Below, in pieces: positions 32,638 through 41,405 of a stretch of DNA of 47,628 nt. This stretch comes from Bacteroidales bacterium (GTDB taxonomy: Bacteria > Bacteroidota > Bacteroidia > Bacteroidales > F082). Both the position numbers and the translations under genes were made by a program. The stretch spans positions 1-47,628 of the forward strand of contig JAFZDU010000055.1 in the NCBI GenBank assembly GCA_017561025.1, read 5' to 3'. The stretch's first letter is position 1; every line of letters starts with the position of its first letter. The notes under the pieces are model-generated. The model was not told the origin of the DNA. It saw nothing but the letters and a program-made list of their open reading frames with translations, and did no database searches.

Positions 32638-34956
32638 TTAGAATTTGAAGTTATATGATACAGATGGTACGAAAGAGAAGAGAGCGACTTTTTGTGTGTT
32701 TATGGTATTGCCTTCTGTTACGAACAATACAGCCCATGTGTTTTTGCGTCCGTAAGCATTATATACTGAGAAGTTCCATTCTCCTTGCCAGTTTTTCTTT
32801 TCTTTGCATTTGATGGTTGCAGATAAGTCAAGACGATGATAGTCAGGGTACCTGCTGTTGTTTCTTCCGTCATAGATGGCGTATGTTATTCCATCAACTG
32901 TATATTTTCCGCAAGGGTAGGTGACAGGCTGTCCTGTGGTGTAAACCCATGTGGCAGACATATCGAAGCGTTTGTTAAAAGCGTAATTGAGCACTATGCT
33001 GATGTTATGAGGCTTGTCGTAAGGTGATACATATTCTCTGTCGAAATTGATGCCAGGTGTCTTTCTCATCGATTTGCTATAAGTGTAAGAAATCCAACCA
33101 GAAAAATCACCGAAGTTTTTTCTTGCCAATAATTCTATACCGTAGGCGTATCCTGTTCCATTCCTTACTTCACCGTCGATGTATAAGTTGCCGATGAAAG
33201 AAGCGTTGTCGGCGAAGTCGATGACGTTATGCATTTTCTTGTAATAAATTTCTACGGAAGTTTCAATTTCATCATTCAAAAAATTGCGGAAATATCCTAA
33301 TGCGAACTGATCGCATTTTTGTGGATCTATGTTTGGACTGGAAGGGAACCATAGGTCGAAAGGAATGCCGCCTGTAGCGTTGGTGGCGATTTGTGCGTAT
33401 TGAACTGTTCTTAAATAAGATGCTTTTATTGATGAGAATTCGTTAATCTGGTATATAGCACCCAGACGAGGTTCGAGATTGGCTTTAGTATTAAATATCT
33501 CGCCTTTGCCGTAATATATTTGGTCGTAACAGTTATAATTGTCATCGAAAAGGTATAATGTTTCTTCACCTATGTTTTGGAACATGGAGAGACGTAAGCC
33601 GTATCTTATTGAGAACAAAGATCCTAGTTTATGGTCGTTGGTGTAATAAAGAGCATATTCCAATCCTTTTCGCACTACTTCGCTCGCCGGATCAACGCCA
33701 AGGAAGTTGGCGATAGCGCCGGTCTCATCCTTCAGTTTGCCTTGTCCATATTGATGGAAAGTGGCAGAAGCGCCGAAACGGGAAGTGATATTATCGTTCA
33801 TCATATAAGTGAAGTCATATTTTGCGGATACATCTTCAATGCCGGCAATGATATTAAATTCGTATGGGTTCATGTCGATGCCGATGTCATATCTGTATTT
33901 GGTGTAGAAGACGGAAAGGTTGGATGTCAGCTGTTCGTTGAAGATGTGATTCCAACGTGCTGTGACGTTTTTATTGCCATATTTCATTGTCATCAGATCG
34001 TTTACTCCTAATATGTCATCGCCAAGGTATGTTGAGACGAAAACTCTGTTCTTGTTGTTTATGGTGTGCATTATCTTGGCATTGAAGTCATAGAAATATA
34101 ATGAGTTGCCTTTTAGATTCTCAATTAAATTACATGCCAAGACGCCGCCGTAGGTGATACGACCGCCGACCAAAACTGCGCTTCTGCCTTTGTTGAAAGG
34201 AGCGTTCAGTGTGAGACGGCTGGTCAGCAATCCTATGCCACCTTGCATATTGAATTTATGTGGAATTTCATCAATGCTCCTGATGTCCAATACTGAAGAA
34301 AGTCGGCTGTCGTACATAGCTGGTATGTCACCTTTGTATAATGTAGCGTCTTTTATGATGTCGTTGTTGAATATGGAGAAGAATCCTAAGAAATGAGATG
34401 CATTATATATAGGCACGTCATCAAGGAGGATGAGATTTTGGTCTGGGTTGCCGCCTCTTACGCTGAATCCAGACGAGCCCTCTGAAGCAGCGTGAACACC
34501 AGGCATAAGCTGTATTGTCTTTATGACATCCACTTCACCCATCAAAGAAGGTATTTTCTTGATTCTTTCTATGTCAATCTTTTGTACACTCATGACCATC
34601 TCTCTAACATTGGCGTCCTTGCGTTGGCTTGAAATGACGACTTCATCGAGCATCTTGCTGTCAGCCTTGAGGCTTATGTCTAATGTATTGCGCGAGCTGG
34701 TGATTTTAACTTCTTTTGTCAATGACGTATAGCCAACAAAGGAAAACGTTATATGGTAATCCCCTTCTGGTAGGGAAAGCTCGTATTTTCCATGGGCATC
34801 GGTAGAAGTGCCTTTCTTTAGAGATTCTACAAAAACAGTGACTCCTGACAGAACTTCTTTGTTTCCAGCATCCTTTACAGTGCCTTCAAGGTTCTGTCCA
34901 ATAAGAAATTCTGATGATAACAAGAATATAAATAGAAGTAAAAAATTATATCGCAT
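32638..34956 (-). CDS. TonB-dependent outer membrane receptor with carboxypeptidase-regulatory-like domain
   Basis: This 772-aa protein has a signal peptide of about 20 residues. An N-terminal CarboxypepD_reg-like domain (about 22-105; EVLSGVTVFVESLKKGTSTD, FVGYTSLTKEV) is followed by a plug domain (about 110-235) with GFSVRGGNPDQNLILLDDVP and a C-terminal 22-strand-type barrel ending YNFKF. It would import a nutrient across the outer membrane using TonB/ExbBD energy. The substrate cannot be read from sequence. The start is placed at the Met before RYNFLLLF, not 7 codons upstream, since a -7 box (34982-34975) lies just upstream. It forms an operon with the DUF4249 gene. No SusD is present. 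Confidence 0.92.
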   Translation of the reverse strand: MRYNFLLLFIFLLSSEFLIGQNLEGTVKDAGNKEVLSGVTVFVESLKKGTSTDAHGKYELSLPEGDYHITFSFVGYTSLTKEVKITSSRNTLDISLKADSKMLDEVVISSQRKDANVREMVMSVQKIDIERIKKIPSLMGEVDVIKTIQLMPGVHAASEGSSGFSVRGGNPDQNLILLDDVPIYNASHFLGFFSIFNNDIIKDATLYKGDIPAMYDSRLSSVLDIRSIDEIPHKFNMQGGIGLLTSRLTLNAPFNKGRSAVLVGGRITYGGVLACNLIENLKGNSLYFYDFNAKIMHTINNKNRVFVSTYLGDDILGVNDLMTMKYGNKNVTARWNHIFNEQLTSNLSVFYTKYRYDIGIDMNPYEFNIIAGIEDVSAKYDFTYMMNDNITSRFGASATFHQYGQGKLKDETGAIANFLGVDPASEVVRKGLEYALYYTNDHKLGSLFSIRYGLRLSMFQNIGEETLYLFDDNYNCYDQIYYGKGEIFNTKANLEPRLGAIYQINEFSSIKASYLRTVQYAQIATNATGGIPFDLWFPSSPNIDPQKCDQFALGYFRNFLNDEIETSVEIYYKKMHNVIDFADNASFIGNLYIDGEVRNGTGYAYGIELLARKNFGDFSGWISYTYSKSMRKTPGINFDREYVSPYDKPHNISIVLNYAFNKRFDMSATWVYTTGQPVTYPCGKYTVDGITYAIYDGRNNSRYPDYHRLDLSATIKCKEKKNWQGEWNFSVYNAYGRKNTWAVLFVTEGNTINTQKVALFSFVPSVSYNFKF

Positions 34957-34974
34957 AACATTAAAAATATCCTG

Positions 34975-34982
34975 CAAAGATA
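34975..34982 (-). promoter_or_regulatory. -7 element of the TonB receptor operon
   Basis: TATCTTTG on the minus strand matches TAnnTTTG. It overlaps the ATG of the longer reading frame, supporting the downstream start at 34956. The -33 region is weak. Confidence 0.4.
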
Positions 34983-35103
34983 TAGCTAATTGTTCAATAA
35001 AAAGCCTGTATAATTGAATAATTTTATGATGTTTTTTATATAAAAAATAATAGATTTTTTACAAATAAATTCCCATATTTGCATAAAATAAAAACATGTA
35101 ATT

Positions 35104-36270
35104 ATGGTTTACGATTTTGATAAGATTATAGATAGAACAGGCACAGAATGTGTCAAATATGATTTGAGGAAAGCTGTATTTGGCAAGGCTGACGTCATAC
35201 CGATGTGGGTCGCTGATATGGATTTCCCTACGGCTGATTTCATCCGTGAAGCTATCATCGAAAGAGCGAAAGGCGATGTCTATGGATATACATTCCGTGA
35301 AGACGCTTATTTTGAGTCGATTGTGCAATGGATTAAACGTCATCATCAGTGGGAGACGAAGAAAGAGTGGATGTCGTTCACTCCTGGAATCGTCAATGCT
35401 TTTAATCTGGCAGTGATGGGACTCACTAAAGAAGGCGATGAGATAATAATACAGCCTCCAGTATATCATCCTTTCTTTTTCGCAGTAAACAACCACAACC
35501 GTAAGTTGGTGGAAAATCCTCTTATCGACACAGAAGACGGTTATGTGATGAATTTCGATTTGTTGGAACAGCAGGCAAAGACTGCCAAGATGTTGATTTT
35601 AAGCAACCCTCATAATCCTGTTGGAAGAGTGTGGAAAAAAGAGGAACTCATGAGATTGGGTGAGATATGTATGAGAAACAATGTGCTCGTCTTTTCTGAT
35701 GAGATACATTGTGATTTGGTTATGCCTGGATACAAACACATACCGTTTGCCTCATTGTCGGTGGATTTTGCACACAACAGCATTACAGCGCATGCTGCGA
35801 GCAAGACGTTCAACCTCGCTGGATTGGCGACATCGACGGTCATAATTCCTAATGAGGAGATTAGAAAGAGATATTGTGACTTCGTTCATTCAACTGAAGC
35901 GGATATGGGAAATGTGTTCGGCAAGATTGCGACGAAGGCAGCTATGGAAAAAGGCGATGAGTGGCATGCTCAACTTGTTGATTATATTAAAGGTAACATC
36001 GATTTCGCTTACGATTTCATCAAGAGAGAGATGCCAAAGATAAGGATTCATAAAGCTGAAGCCACATATATGATATGGCTTAATTTCAAAGATTATGGCA
36101 TCACAGATGAGGAATTGAATCGTAAGATGATACATGAAGCCGGACTGGGACTCAATGCTGGCAATATCTTTGGCAAAGAAGGAGAATGCTGTATGAGAGT
36201 CAATCTGGCATGTCCGCGTTCGATAGTGGAAAAAGCATTGAATCAAATGAAGGAAGTATTTAAATCATAA
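35104..36270 (+). CDS. PatB/MalY-type PLP-dependent C-S lyase (cystathionine beta-lyase)
   Basis: This 388-aa fold-type I PLP enzyme of the MalY/PatB group cleaves C-S bonds of cystathionine or cysteine, releasing homocysteine, or H2S, with pyruvate and ammonia. It has the group-specific N-terminus YDFDKIIDRTGTECVKYD and PMWVADMDF, the SNPHNPVGRVW block and SDEIHCDLV. The PLP lysine is Lys234 in AASKTFNLAGLA. The C-terminal domain ends with MRVNLACPRSIVEKAL. It may act in methionine synthesis or cysteine breakdown. A near-consensus -7 box, CATATTTG, lies at 35074-35081. Confidence 0.92.
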   Translation: MVYDFDKIIDRTGTECVKYDLRKAVFGKADVIPMWVADMDFPTADFIREAIIERAKGDVYGYTFREDAYFESIVQWIKRHHQWETKKEWMSFTPGIVNAFNLAVMGLTKEGDEIIIQPPVYHPFFFAVNNHNRKLVENPLIDTEDGYVMNFDLLEQQAKTAKMLILSNPHNPVGRVWKKEELMRLGEICMRNNVLVFSDEIHCDLVMPGYKHIPFASLSVDFAHNSITAHAASKTFNLAGLATSTVIIPNEEIRKRYCDFVHSTEADMGNVFGKIATKAAMEKGDEWHAQLVDYIKGNIDFAYDFIKREMPKIRIHKAEATYMIWLNFKDYGITDEELNRKMIHEAGLGLNAGNIFGKEGECCMRVNLACPRSIVEKALNQMKEVFKS

Positions 36271-36316
36271 ATCATTTGCAAAGCAATTTATAGAAATCCC
36301 CTTAAGAAAAAAACTC

Positions 36317-36347
36317 TTGCTTTATCATATAAATAATTGTAAGTTTG
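36317..36347 (+). promoter_or_regulatory. Promoter of the OPT transporter gene
   Basis: CTTG ending at 36319, a 20-bp spacer and TAAGTTTG (36340-36347) resemble the Bacteroidota consensus with one mismatch in the -33 box. Transcription would start near 36354, about 17 nt before the ATG. Confidence 0.5.
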
Positions 36348-36370
36348 CCTACATAAAAAATAATTGAATT

Positions 36371-38377
36371 ATGAATAAAATCGACAATGAAAACATGAGT
36401 CTGCCGGAAAACGCACAACGCGAACTGGCACCAGGTGAGGTTTATAAACCAATATTATCTTCAGACAAGAAATACAAAGAGATAACAGTCTGGTCTGTGA
36501 CCATCGGCCTCTTGATGACAATCTTATTCTCGGCGGCTGCAGCTTATCTCGGACTGAAAGTGGGACAGGTGTTTGAAGCGGCCATACCTATCGCTATCAT
36601 CGCTATTGGCCTGTCAGGCGTGGCTAAGAAGAATGACGCCTTATCACAAAACGTCATCATACAGTCTATCGGCGGCTGCTCTGGAGGTGTGGTGGCTGGC
36701 GCTATTTTCACACTGCCTGCCTTGTATATATTACAGGGTAAAGGATACGAAATAGAAATCAACTATATGCAGGTGTTCTTAGCCTCATTGTTGGGCGGTA
36801 TCTTAGGAATACTTTTCTTGATCCCTTTCAGAAAATATTTCGTCAAAGAACAACATGGCAAGTTCCCATTCCCTGAAGCTACTGCAACCACTCAGGTTCT
36901 TGTCAGCGGTCAGAAGAAAGGCAAGGATTCTTTATTACTCGTCGTAAGTGGATTGATAGGTGGTCTTTACGATTTCTGCATCTCTACATTCGGACTCTGG
37001 ACAGAGACGCTTTCTACAAAAGTAATGACATGGGGACTCGCTGTCGCTGATAAGGCAAAGCTGATGTTTAAAGTAAATGTCGGCGCAGCTGTTCTTGGTC
37101 TCGGTTATATCATTGGATTGAAATATGCATTCATAATTTGCTGTGGCTCAATGTTGGTTTGGTTTATTATCATTCCTGGCATGAACATAATATGGGGCAA
37201 TGACGTTATTGATTTGATGAATTCAGGCATTACACAGACATTAGGCTCTATGAGTCCAGAGATGATTTTCAAGGAATATGCACGTCATATTGGTATTGGC
37301 GGTATCGCCATGGCTGGTGTTGTAAGTATCATTAGATCATGGGGAGTGATTAAATCATCTGTAGGTTTGGCTGCAAATGAATTTAAAGGAAAGAAGAACA
37401 ATGTTGATAAAGAAGAACGTACACAACGTGACCTTTCAATGAAATTCGTCGTTGTAGGTATTGTTATAGTTTTAGTCATCACTTTCTTATTCTTCTGGTT
37501 TGGCGTCGTTGGTAACGTAAAACACGCATTAGTAGGTATAGCTGTCGTGGCTGTTATCTCATTCTTGTTCACTACTGTGGCAGCAAACGCTATCGCTATA
37601 GTCGGTTCAAATCCTGTTAGCGGCATGACACTTATGACATTGATATTAGCCTCCTTAGTGATGGTAGCTGCTGGATTGAGCGGTGCTATGGGTATGACTG
37701 CAGCACTTATCATAGGCGGCGTTGTATGTACAGCCTTGGCTGTTGCCGGTGCGTTCATCACCGACTTGAAAGTTGGATATTGGATTGGCACCACACCAAG
37801 AAATCAGGAGATTTGGAAGTTCGTCGGCGTTGCTGTGGCTGCTGCTACAGTAGCAGGCGTTATCATGGTTTTGAATAAGGCATACGGCTTTGTCGGCGAT
37901 GGCGCTTTGGTAGCTCCACAGGCAAATGCTATGTCTGCTGTCATAGAACCAATGATGTCAGGTGGAAACGCACCATGGCTGTTATACGGCATCGGTGCTG
38001 TCATAGCATTGATACTCACTTTCGCTAAGATACCAGCTCTTCCATTCGCACTCGGTATGTTTATCCCAATAGACCTTAATATACCTTTATTAATAGGCGG
38101 CGCTATCTCTTGGTACGTAAGCACACGCAGCAAAGACGAGGCTCTCAACCAAGCGCGTAACAACAGAGGAACACTCATAGCTTCAGGATTTATCGCCGGC
38201 GGCGCATTGATGGGTGTTGTCAGCGCGATACTCAAATTCGCTAATGTCAATATGATTGTAAATGTTGGCGGCGTTCCTTTCGCAGAGACACCTTGGGCTT
38301 CATTGGTTGCTTTGTTCATGTATGTCGCTGTCATCGCTTATATGATATGGGATTCTAAAAGAGCAAAAATAGAATAA
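36371..38377 (+). CDS. OPT-family oligopeptide transporter
   Basis: This 668-aa polytopic inner-membrane protein of the OPT superfamily imports oligopeptides, probably with protons. The family blocks are visible: AAAAYLGLKVGQVFEAAIPI near residue 65, SIGGCSGGVVAGAIFTLPAL, FPFPEATATTQVLVSG, and NPVSGMTLMTLI in the C-terminal half. Many alternating hydrophobic segments fit the usual 14-16 helices. It lies between a C-S lyase and peptidase T, which fits a peptide-uptake role. Some OPT members carry metal chelates, so the substrate is inferred. Confidence 0.9.
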   Translation: MNKIDNENMSLPENAQRELAPGEVYKPILSSDKKYKEITVWSVTIGLLMTILFSAAAAYLGLKVGQVFEAAIPIAIIAIGLSGVAKKNDALSQNVIIQSIGGCSGGVVAGAIFTLPALYILQGKGYEIEINYMQVFLASLLGGILGILFLIPFRKYFVKEQHGKFPFPEATATTQVLVSGQKKGKDSLLLVVSGLIGGLYDFCISTFGLWTETLSTKVMTWGLAVADKAKLMFKVNVGAAVLGLGYIIGLKYAFIICCGSMLVWFIIIPGMNIIWGNDVIDLMNSGITQTLGSMSPEMIFKEYARHIGIGGIAMAGVVSIIRSWGVIKSSVGLAANEFKGKKNNVDKEERTQRDLSMKFVVVGIVIVLVITFLFFWFGVVGNVKHALVGIAVVAVISFLFTTVAANAIAIVGSNPVSGMTLMTLILASLVMVAAGLSGAMGMTAALIIGGVVCTALAVAGAFITDLKVGYWIGTTPRNQEIWKFVGVAVAAATVAGVIMVLNKAYGFVGDGALVAPQANAMSAVIEPMMSGGNAPWLLYGIGAVIALILTFAKIPALPFALGMFIPIDLNIPLLIGGAISWYVSTRSKDEALNQARNNRGTLIASGFIAGGALMGVVSAILKFANVNMIVNVGGVPFAETPWASLVALFMYVAVIAYMIWDSKRAKIE

Positions 38378-38383
38378 TCCGTA

Positions 38384-38431
38384 GAGACGCGTCAACGTTA
38401 CCTTAAAAATAAACACACGTTGACACGTCTC
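38384..38431. repeat. GAGACG-type intergenic hairpin between the OPT and pepT genes
   Basis: GAGACGCGTCAACGT (38384-38398) pairs with ACGTTGACACGTCTC (38417-38431), 15 bp with one mismatch and an 18-nt loop. No T run follows, so it is not a classic terminator. Similar GAGACG...TCAA arms occur at 251-280 and 40682-40733. Confidence 0.6.
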
Positions 38432-38459
38432 AAAAACAAATAATAAATATTAAAACACT

Positions 38460-39677
38460 ATGGAAAAATTATTAGATAAATTTTTAAGATATGTCTCTGT
38501 CGATACTATGTCAGACCCTGAATCAGAGACACAGCCAAGTTCAGAAAGACAATTTGATCTTCTCAGAATGCTTCGCGATGAGTTGGAAGCAATGGGAATA
38601 AAGGCAGAATTAGACGAGTTCGGTTATGTGATGGCGACAATTCCATCTAACATCGATAAAGAAGTTCCAGCTATCGGTTTCATCGCTCACGTCGATACAT
38701 CGCCAGACGCTTCTGGAAAAGATGTCAAGCCTCAAATCATCGAAGACTATCAAGGCGGTGACATTATCCTTAATATTGAAAAGGATATAGTCCTTAAAGT
38801 TTCTGACTTCCCTGAGATGCAGAACTATATCGGCAAGACAATGATAACCACAGACGGAACAACATTGTTAGGTGCTGATGACAAAGGCGGCGTTGCTGCT
38901 ATCATGTATGCTGCTCAATATCTTATGGAACATCCAGAGGTGAAACATGGTGAAATTAAGATAGGTTTCACTCCAGATGAAGAAATCGGCAGGGGTGTCG
39001 CTAAATTTGATGTAAAGAAGTTTGGCGCTCAATATGCATATACTATCGACGGCGGCGAGATAGGAGAACTGGAATACGAAAATTTCAACGCCGCCGTCGC
39101 TAAGATTCATATTCAAGGAGCTAACATACATCCAGGCTATGCAAAAGGCAAGATGATTAACTCGATGCAGATAGCTATGGAACTCAATGCAATGCTTCCT
39201 GTTGAACAGCGACCTGAGTTTACCTGCGGTTATGAAGGCTTCTATCATCTTACTGATATCAAAGGAACAGTAGAGGAGACTTCAATGCAATATATAATCC
39301 GCGACCATGACAGAGCTAAGTTTGAAGAGAAGAAAGAATTACTCAAGGCAGTTGTTGAATATCTTAACAAAAAACACAACAACGCAGTTAAGATTGAGAT
39401 GAAAGACCAATATTACAATATGCGTCAGGAAGTGGAACCACATTATTTCATTGTTGAGAAGGCTATCAAGGCTATAGAGATGGCAGGCATCAAGCCAAAG
39501 GTACAGCCAATACGTGGCGGCACCGACGGAGCAAACCTCAGTTTCATGGGATTGCCATGTCCTAATATCTTCGCAGGCGGACATAACTTCCACGGCAAAT
39601 ATGAATACGTTCCATTGGAAAGCATGGAAAAAGCATCAGAAGTCATATTGAACATTATTGATTTATTTACAGAGTAG
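38460..39677 (+). CDS. pepT: Peptidase T (tripeptide aminopeptidase)
   Basis: This 405-aa cytoplasmic M20B zinc peptidase removes the N-terminal residue from tripeptides. Metal and catalytic residues are visible: GFIAHVDTSPDASG (His77, Asp79), LGADDKGG (Asp140), FTPDEEIGRG (Glu174/Glu175) and TIDGGEIGELEYENFNA (Asp197). A C-terminal GGHNFHGKYEYVP supplies the last histidine. Length is standard. It follows an oligopeptide transporter by 82 nt, with a hairpin repeat between them, and would process imported peptides. Confidence 0.96.
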   Translation: MEKLLDKFLRYVSVDTMSDPESETQPSSERQFDLLRMLRDELEAMGIKAELDEFGYVMATIPSNIDKEVPAIGFIAHVDTSPDASGKDVKPQIIEDYQGGDIILNIEKDIVLKVSDFPEMQNYIGKTMITTDGTTLLGADDKGGVAAIMYAAQYLMEHPEVKHGEIKIGFTPDEEIGRGVAKFDVKKFGAQYAYTIDGGEIGELEYENFNAAVAKIHIQGANIHPGYAKGKMINSMQIAMELNAMLPVEQRPEFTCGYEGFYHLTDIKGTVEETSMQYIIRDHDRAKFEEKKELLKAVVEYLNKKHNNAVKIEMKDQYYNMRQEVEPHYFIVEKAIKAIEMAGIKPKVQPIRGGTDGANLSFMGLPCPNIFAGGHNFHGKYEYVPLESMEKASEVILNIIDLFTE

Positions 39678-39687
39678 CCATGTAAAA

Positions 39688-39725
39688 ACGTACGGCCGTG
39701 CGTCTTTGCATATTGTGCCGTACGT
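39688..39725. repeat. Inverted repeat between pepT and the 5'-nucleotidase gene
   Basis: ACGTACGGC (39688-39696) and GCCGTACGT (39717-39725) are a perfect 9-bp inverted repeat, separated by 20 nt and followed by CTTTA. It could be a weak terminator or another intergenic hairpin repeat. Confidence 0.5.
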
Positions 39726-39743
39726 CTTTACTTATTTAATATT

Positions 39744-40667
39744 ATGACAACAGATTTTTCAGAAGTATTGGTAGTTGGTGTTACGGCGAGAGCACTGTTC
39801 AATCTCGAAGCGGAGAATGACATCTTTGAGAAAGAAGGGGTAAGGAAATATAGAGAATATCAAGACAAGAATCAGGATGTTCCATTGGAAATGGGAACGG
39901 CTTTTTATCTGGTTAAGAGTCTTTTGGAACTCAACAAACAGGCACATAAGCCTATTGTGGAAGTCGTCGTCATGTCGAGAAACAGTCCAGAGACAGGGAT
40001 AAGAATACTTAAGTCGATAGAGAAATATGACCTTGATATCACACGACTTGCCTTCTCTGGCGGCGAGCCTATCGCCCCTTATATAGATGCTTTTGGTGTC
40101 GACCTCTTCCTGTCGAAAGATGAGAACAGTGTTCAGGCTGTGATTGACTCGCATAGCAACTGCGCAGCTGCTGTTATCTATGAGCCGCCTAGAGAGTTTA
40201 ACCCGGCATCTAACGTGGTAAGAATAGCCTTCGACGCTGATGCTGTGTTGTTTAATGAAGAGTCTGAAGTAAGATTCAAGAAAGAAGGCATCGATTCGTT
40301 CTGTAAGTATGAAGATGAAAACAAAGACATACCATTACAGGAAGGACCGTTCGCTAAATTGCTGAAGAAACTTTCCAAGATACAAGAATGCCTGCCTGTC
40401 ACAGTGGAACTTTCTCCCTTGAGACTGGCCATCGTGTCGTCGAGAAGCGCTCCTGCGCACATGAGAGTCATCAATACTTTGAAGAAATGGGGCGTGTATG
40501 TCAATGAGGTGTATTTCCTTGGTGGAATGCCTAAAGACAAAGTGCTCAAAGCTTTCGGTGCTCATATCTTCTTTGATGACCAGGATATACATCTTCAGAG
40601 TTCAAGCAAGGTGGTGCCTTCAGGAAAAGTGCCATATAGCTCTAACTCTCCGCTGAAAAAATTGTAA
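39744..40667 (+). CDS. 5'-nucleotidase, cytosolic type I (cN-I) family
   Basis: This 307-aa cytoplasmic protein matches the 5-nucleotidase family related to eukaryotic cN-I, which dephosphorylates nucleoside monophosphates. Its two halves resemble each other. The first has VVGVTARALFNLEAENDIFE, then DVPLEMG and MSRNSPETGIRILKSI. The second has VVRIAFDADAVLFNEESEV, then DIPLQEG and VSSRSAPAHMRVINTL, ending in HIFFDDQDIHL. The second half holds the FDADAVLF aspartate motif typical of HAD-like phosphatases. It suggests nucleotide salvage. The preferred substrate cannot be told from sequence. Confidence 0.87.
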   Translation: MTTDFSEVLVVGVTARALFNLEAENDIFEKEGVRKYREYQDKNQDVPLEMGTAFYLVKSLLELNKQAHKPIVEVVVMSRNSPETGIRILKSIEKYDLDITRLAFSGGEPIAPYIDAFGVDLFLSKDENSVQAVIDSHSNCAAAVIYEPPREFNPASNVVRIAFDADAVLFNEESEVRFKKEGIDSFCKYEDENKDIPLQEGPFAKLLKKLSKIQECLPVTVELSPLRLAIVSSRSAPAHMRVINTLKKWGVYVNEVYFLGGMPKDKVLKAFGAHIFFDDQDIHLQSSSKVVPSGKVPYSSNSPLKKL

Positions 40668-40681
40668 TGGATTAGTAAATA

Positions 40682-40733
40682 GAGACGTATCAAATTACAC
40701 CATAAAATGTACAATGTGTAATTGGTGCGTCTC
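40682..40733. repeat. GAGACG-type intergenic hairpin downstream of the 5'-nucleotidase gene
   Basis: The arm at 40682-40700 (GAGACGTATCAAATTACAC) pairs imperfectly with that at 40716-40733 (GTGTAATTGGTGCGTCTC), with a 15-nt loop. It shares the GAGACG..TCAA core with the hairpins at 251-280 and 38384-38431. Confidence 0.6.
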
Positions 40734-40822
40734 GTTAATTAGGAATTAGGAATTAGGAATGTCTTTTGAATCTGGACTTTAACCATTAGCCATATGACTT
40801 GTAGTCTTGTAGTCTTTGTCTT

Positions 40823-40915
40823 GGGCGTTCAGCTCCGCTGTCGGGCTTTCCGCTATATCTTTGCTCGCTGCGTTATCACTCCGCTCGCAAAGGATGCCGC
40901 TGCAATCCCTAACGC
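40823..40915. repeat. GC-rich structured block, probable dispersed repeat element
   Basis: This stretch is clearly more GC-rich than its surroundings and contains nested inverted repeats: GCGTT (40825-40829) with AACGC (40911-40915), and CTTTGC (40859-40864) with GCAAAG (40887-40892). Blocks such as GGGCTTTCCGC and GCAATCCCTAACGC recall an interspersed repeat I associate with Bacteroidota intergenic regions. That resemblance is from memory and is not proven here. Confidence 0.45.
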
Positions 40916-40994
40916 AGAGGGTCTGCTGGCATAGGACGCTAACTTGAACAATAAATCATACTTTGGACTAAATTAGGATTAAAATCGATTAAAT

Positions 40995-41405
40995 ATGAAA
41001 AAATTAAATGTAATTGTAGTTTTATTTGTGATGTCGTTTCTAGCATCATGCGAAATCCCGACATCAGCGAAGTTTGACCATCATCTTAAAAAGGTGGAGA
41101 ATAACAGCGGAAACTGGACTGAGGAAGAATGGGAGATGTCGAAAGAGAAATATCGTCAGCTGCTTAAGGAATATGAAGAGAATTATGATAATATGACGCC
41201 AGAAGAAAGAGCGGAAATCAATAAGGCGATAGGACGTTATAATGGCATTCTTATGAAAAAAGGAATAGAGCGTGTCGATGAATCTATTGATGATTTTATT
41301 GACAGATTTCCTTCCTTATTTGAAGGATTTATGAGCGCTTTTGAAGAAGAAATGGAAAAATTAGAAGATAAGATTGAAAAACTGGAGGAAAAATATGAAG
41401 ATTAA
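40995..41405 (+). CDS. Small DUF6565-like coiled-coil lipoprotein
   Basis: This 136-aa predicted lipoprotein has a signal ending FLASC with Cys19 lipidated. The mature part is highly charged and helical, with WTEEEWEMSKEKYRQLLKEY and MTPEERAEINKAIGRYNG, and a C-terminal Glu/Lys coiled coil (MEKLEDKIEKLEEKYED). This resembles the DUF6565 lipoproteins of Bacteroidales, whose function is unknown. Its last 11 nt overlap the rhodanese gene, so the two are translationally coupled. Confidence 0.72.
   Translation: MKKLNVIVVLFVMSFLASCEIPTSAKFDHHLKKVENNSGNWTEEEWEMSKEKYRQLLKEYEENYDNMTPEERAEINKAIGRYNGILMKKGIERVDESIDDFIDRFPSLFEGFMSAFEEEMEKLEDKIEKLEEKYED

Larger units (their letters stand above)
40668..40994. 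other. Repeat-rich intergenic region (327 bp) without a gene
   Basis: No credible reading frame is seen. It contains a GAGACG-type hairpin (40682-40733), a triple AATTAGG/ATTAGGA repeat (about 40738-40760), short CTTGTAGT repeats (about 40799-40815) and a conspicuously more GC-rich structured block (40823-40915). The next gene begins at 40995. Confidence 0.6.

Noticed and set aside
37285-38334. Long minus-strand reading frames opposite the OPT gene
   Set aside because: They mirror the low-complexity transmembrane coding sequence of the OPT transporter and lack plausible starts or motifs.
38384-38431. Rho-independent terminator for the OPT gene
   Set aside because: The stem is strong, but it is followed by A-rich rather than T-rich sequence on the coding strand, so it is listed as a hairpin repeat.
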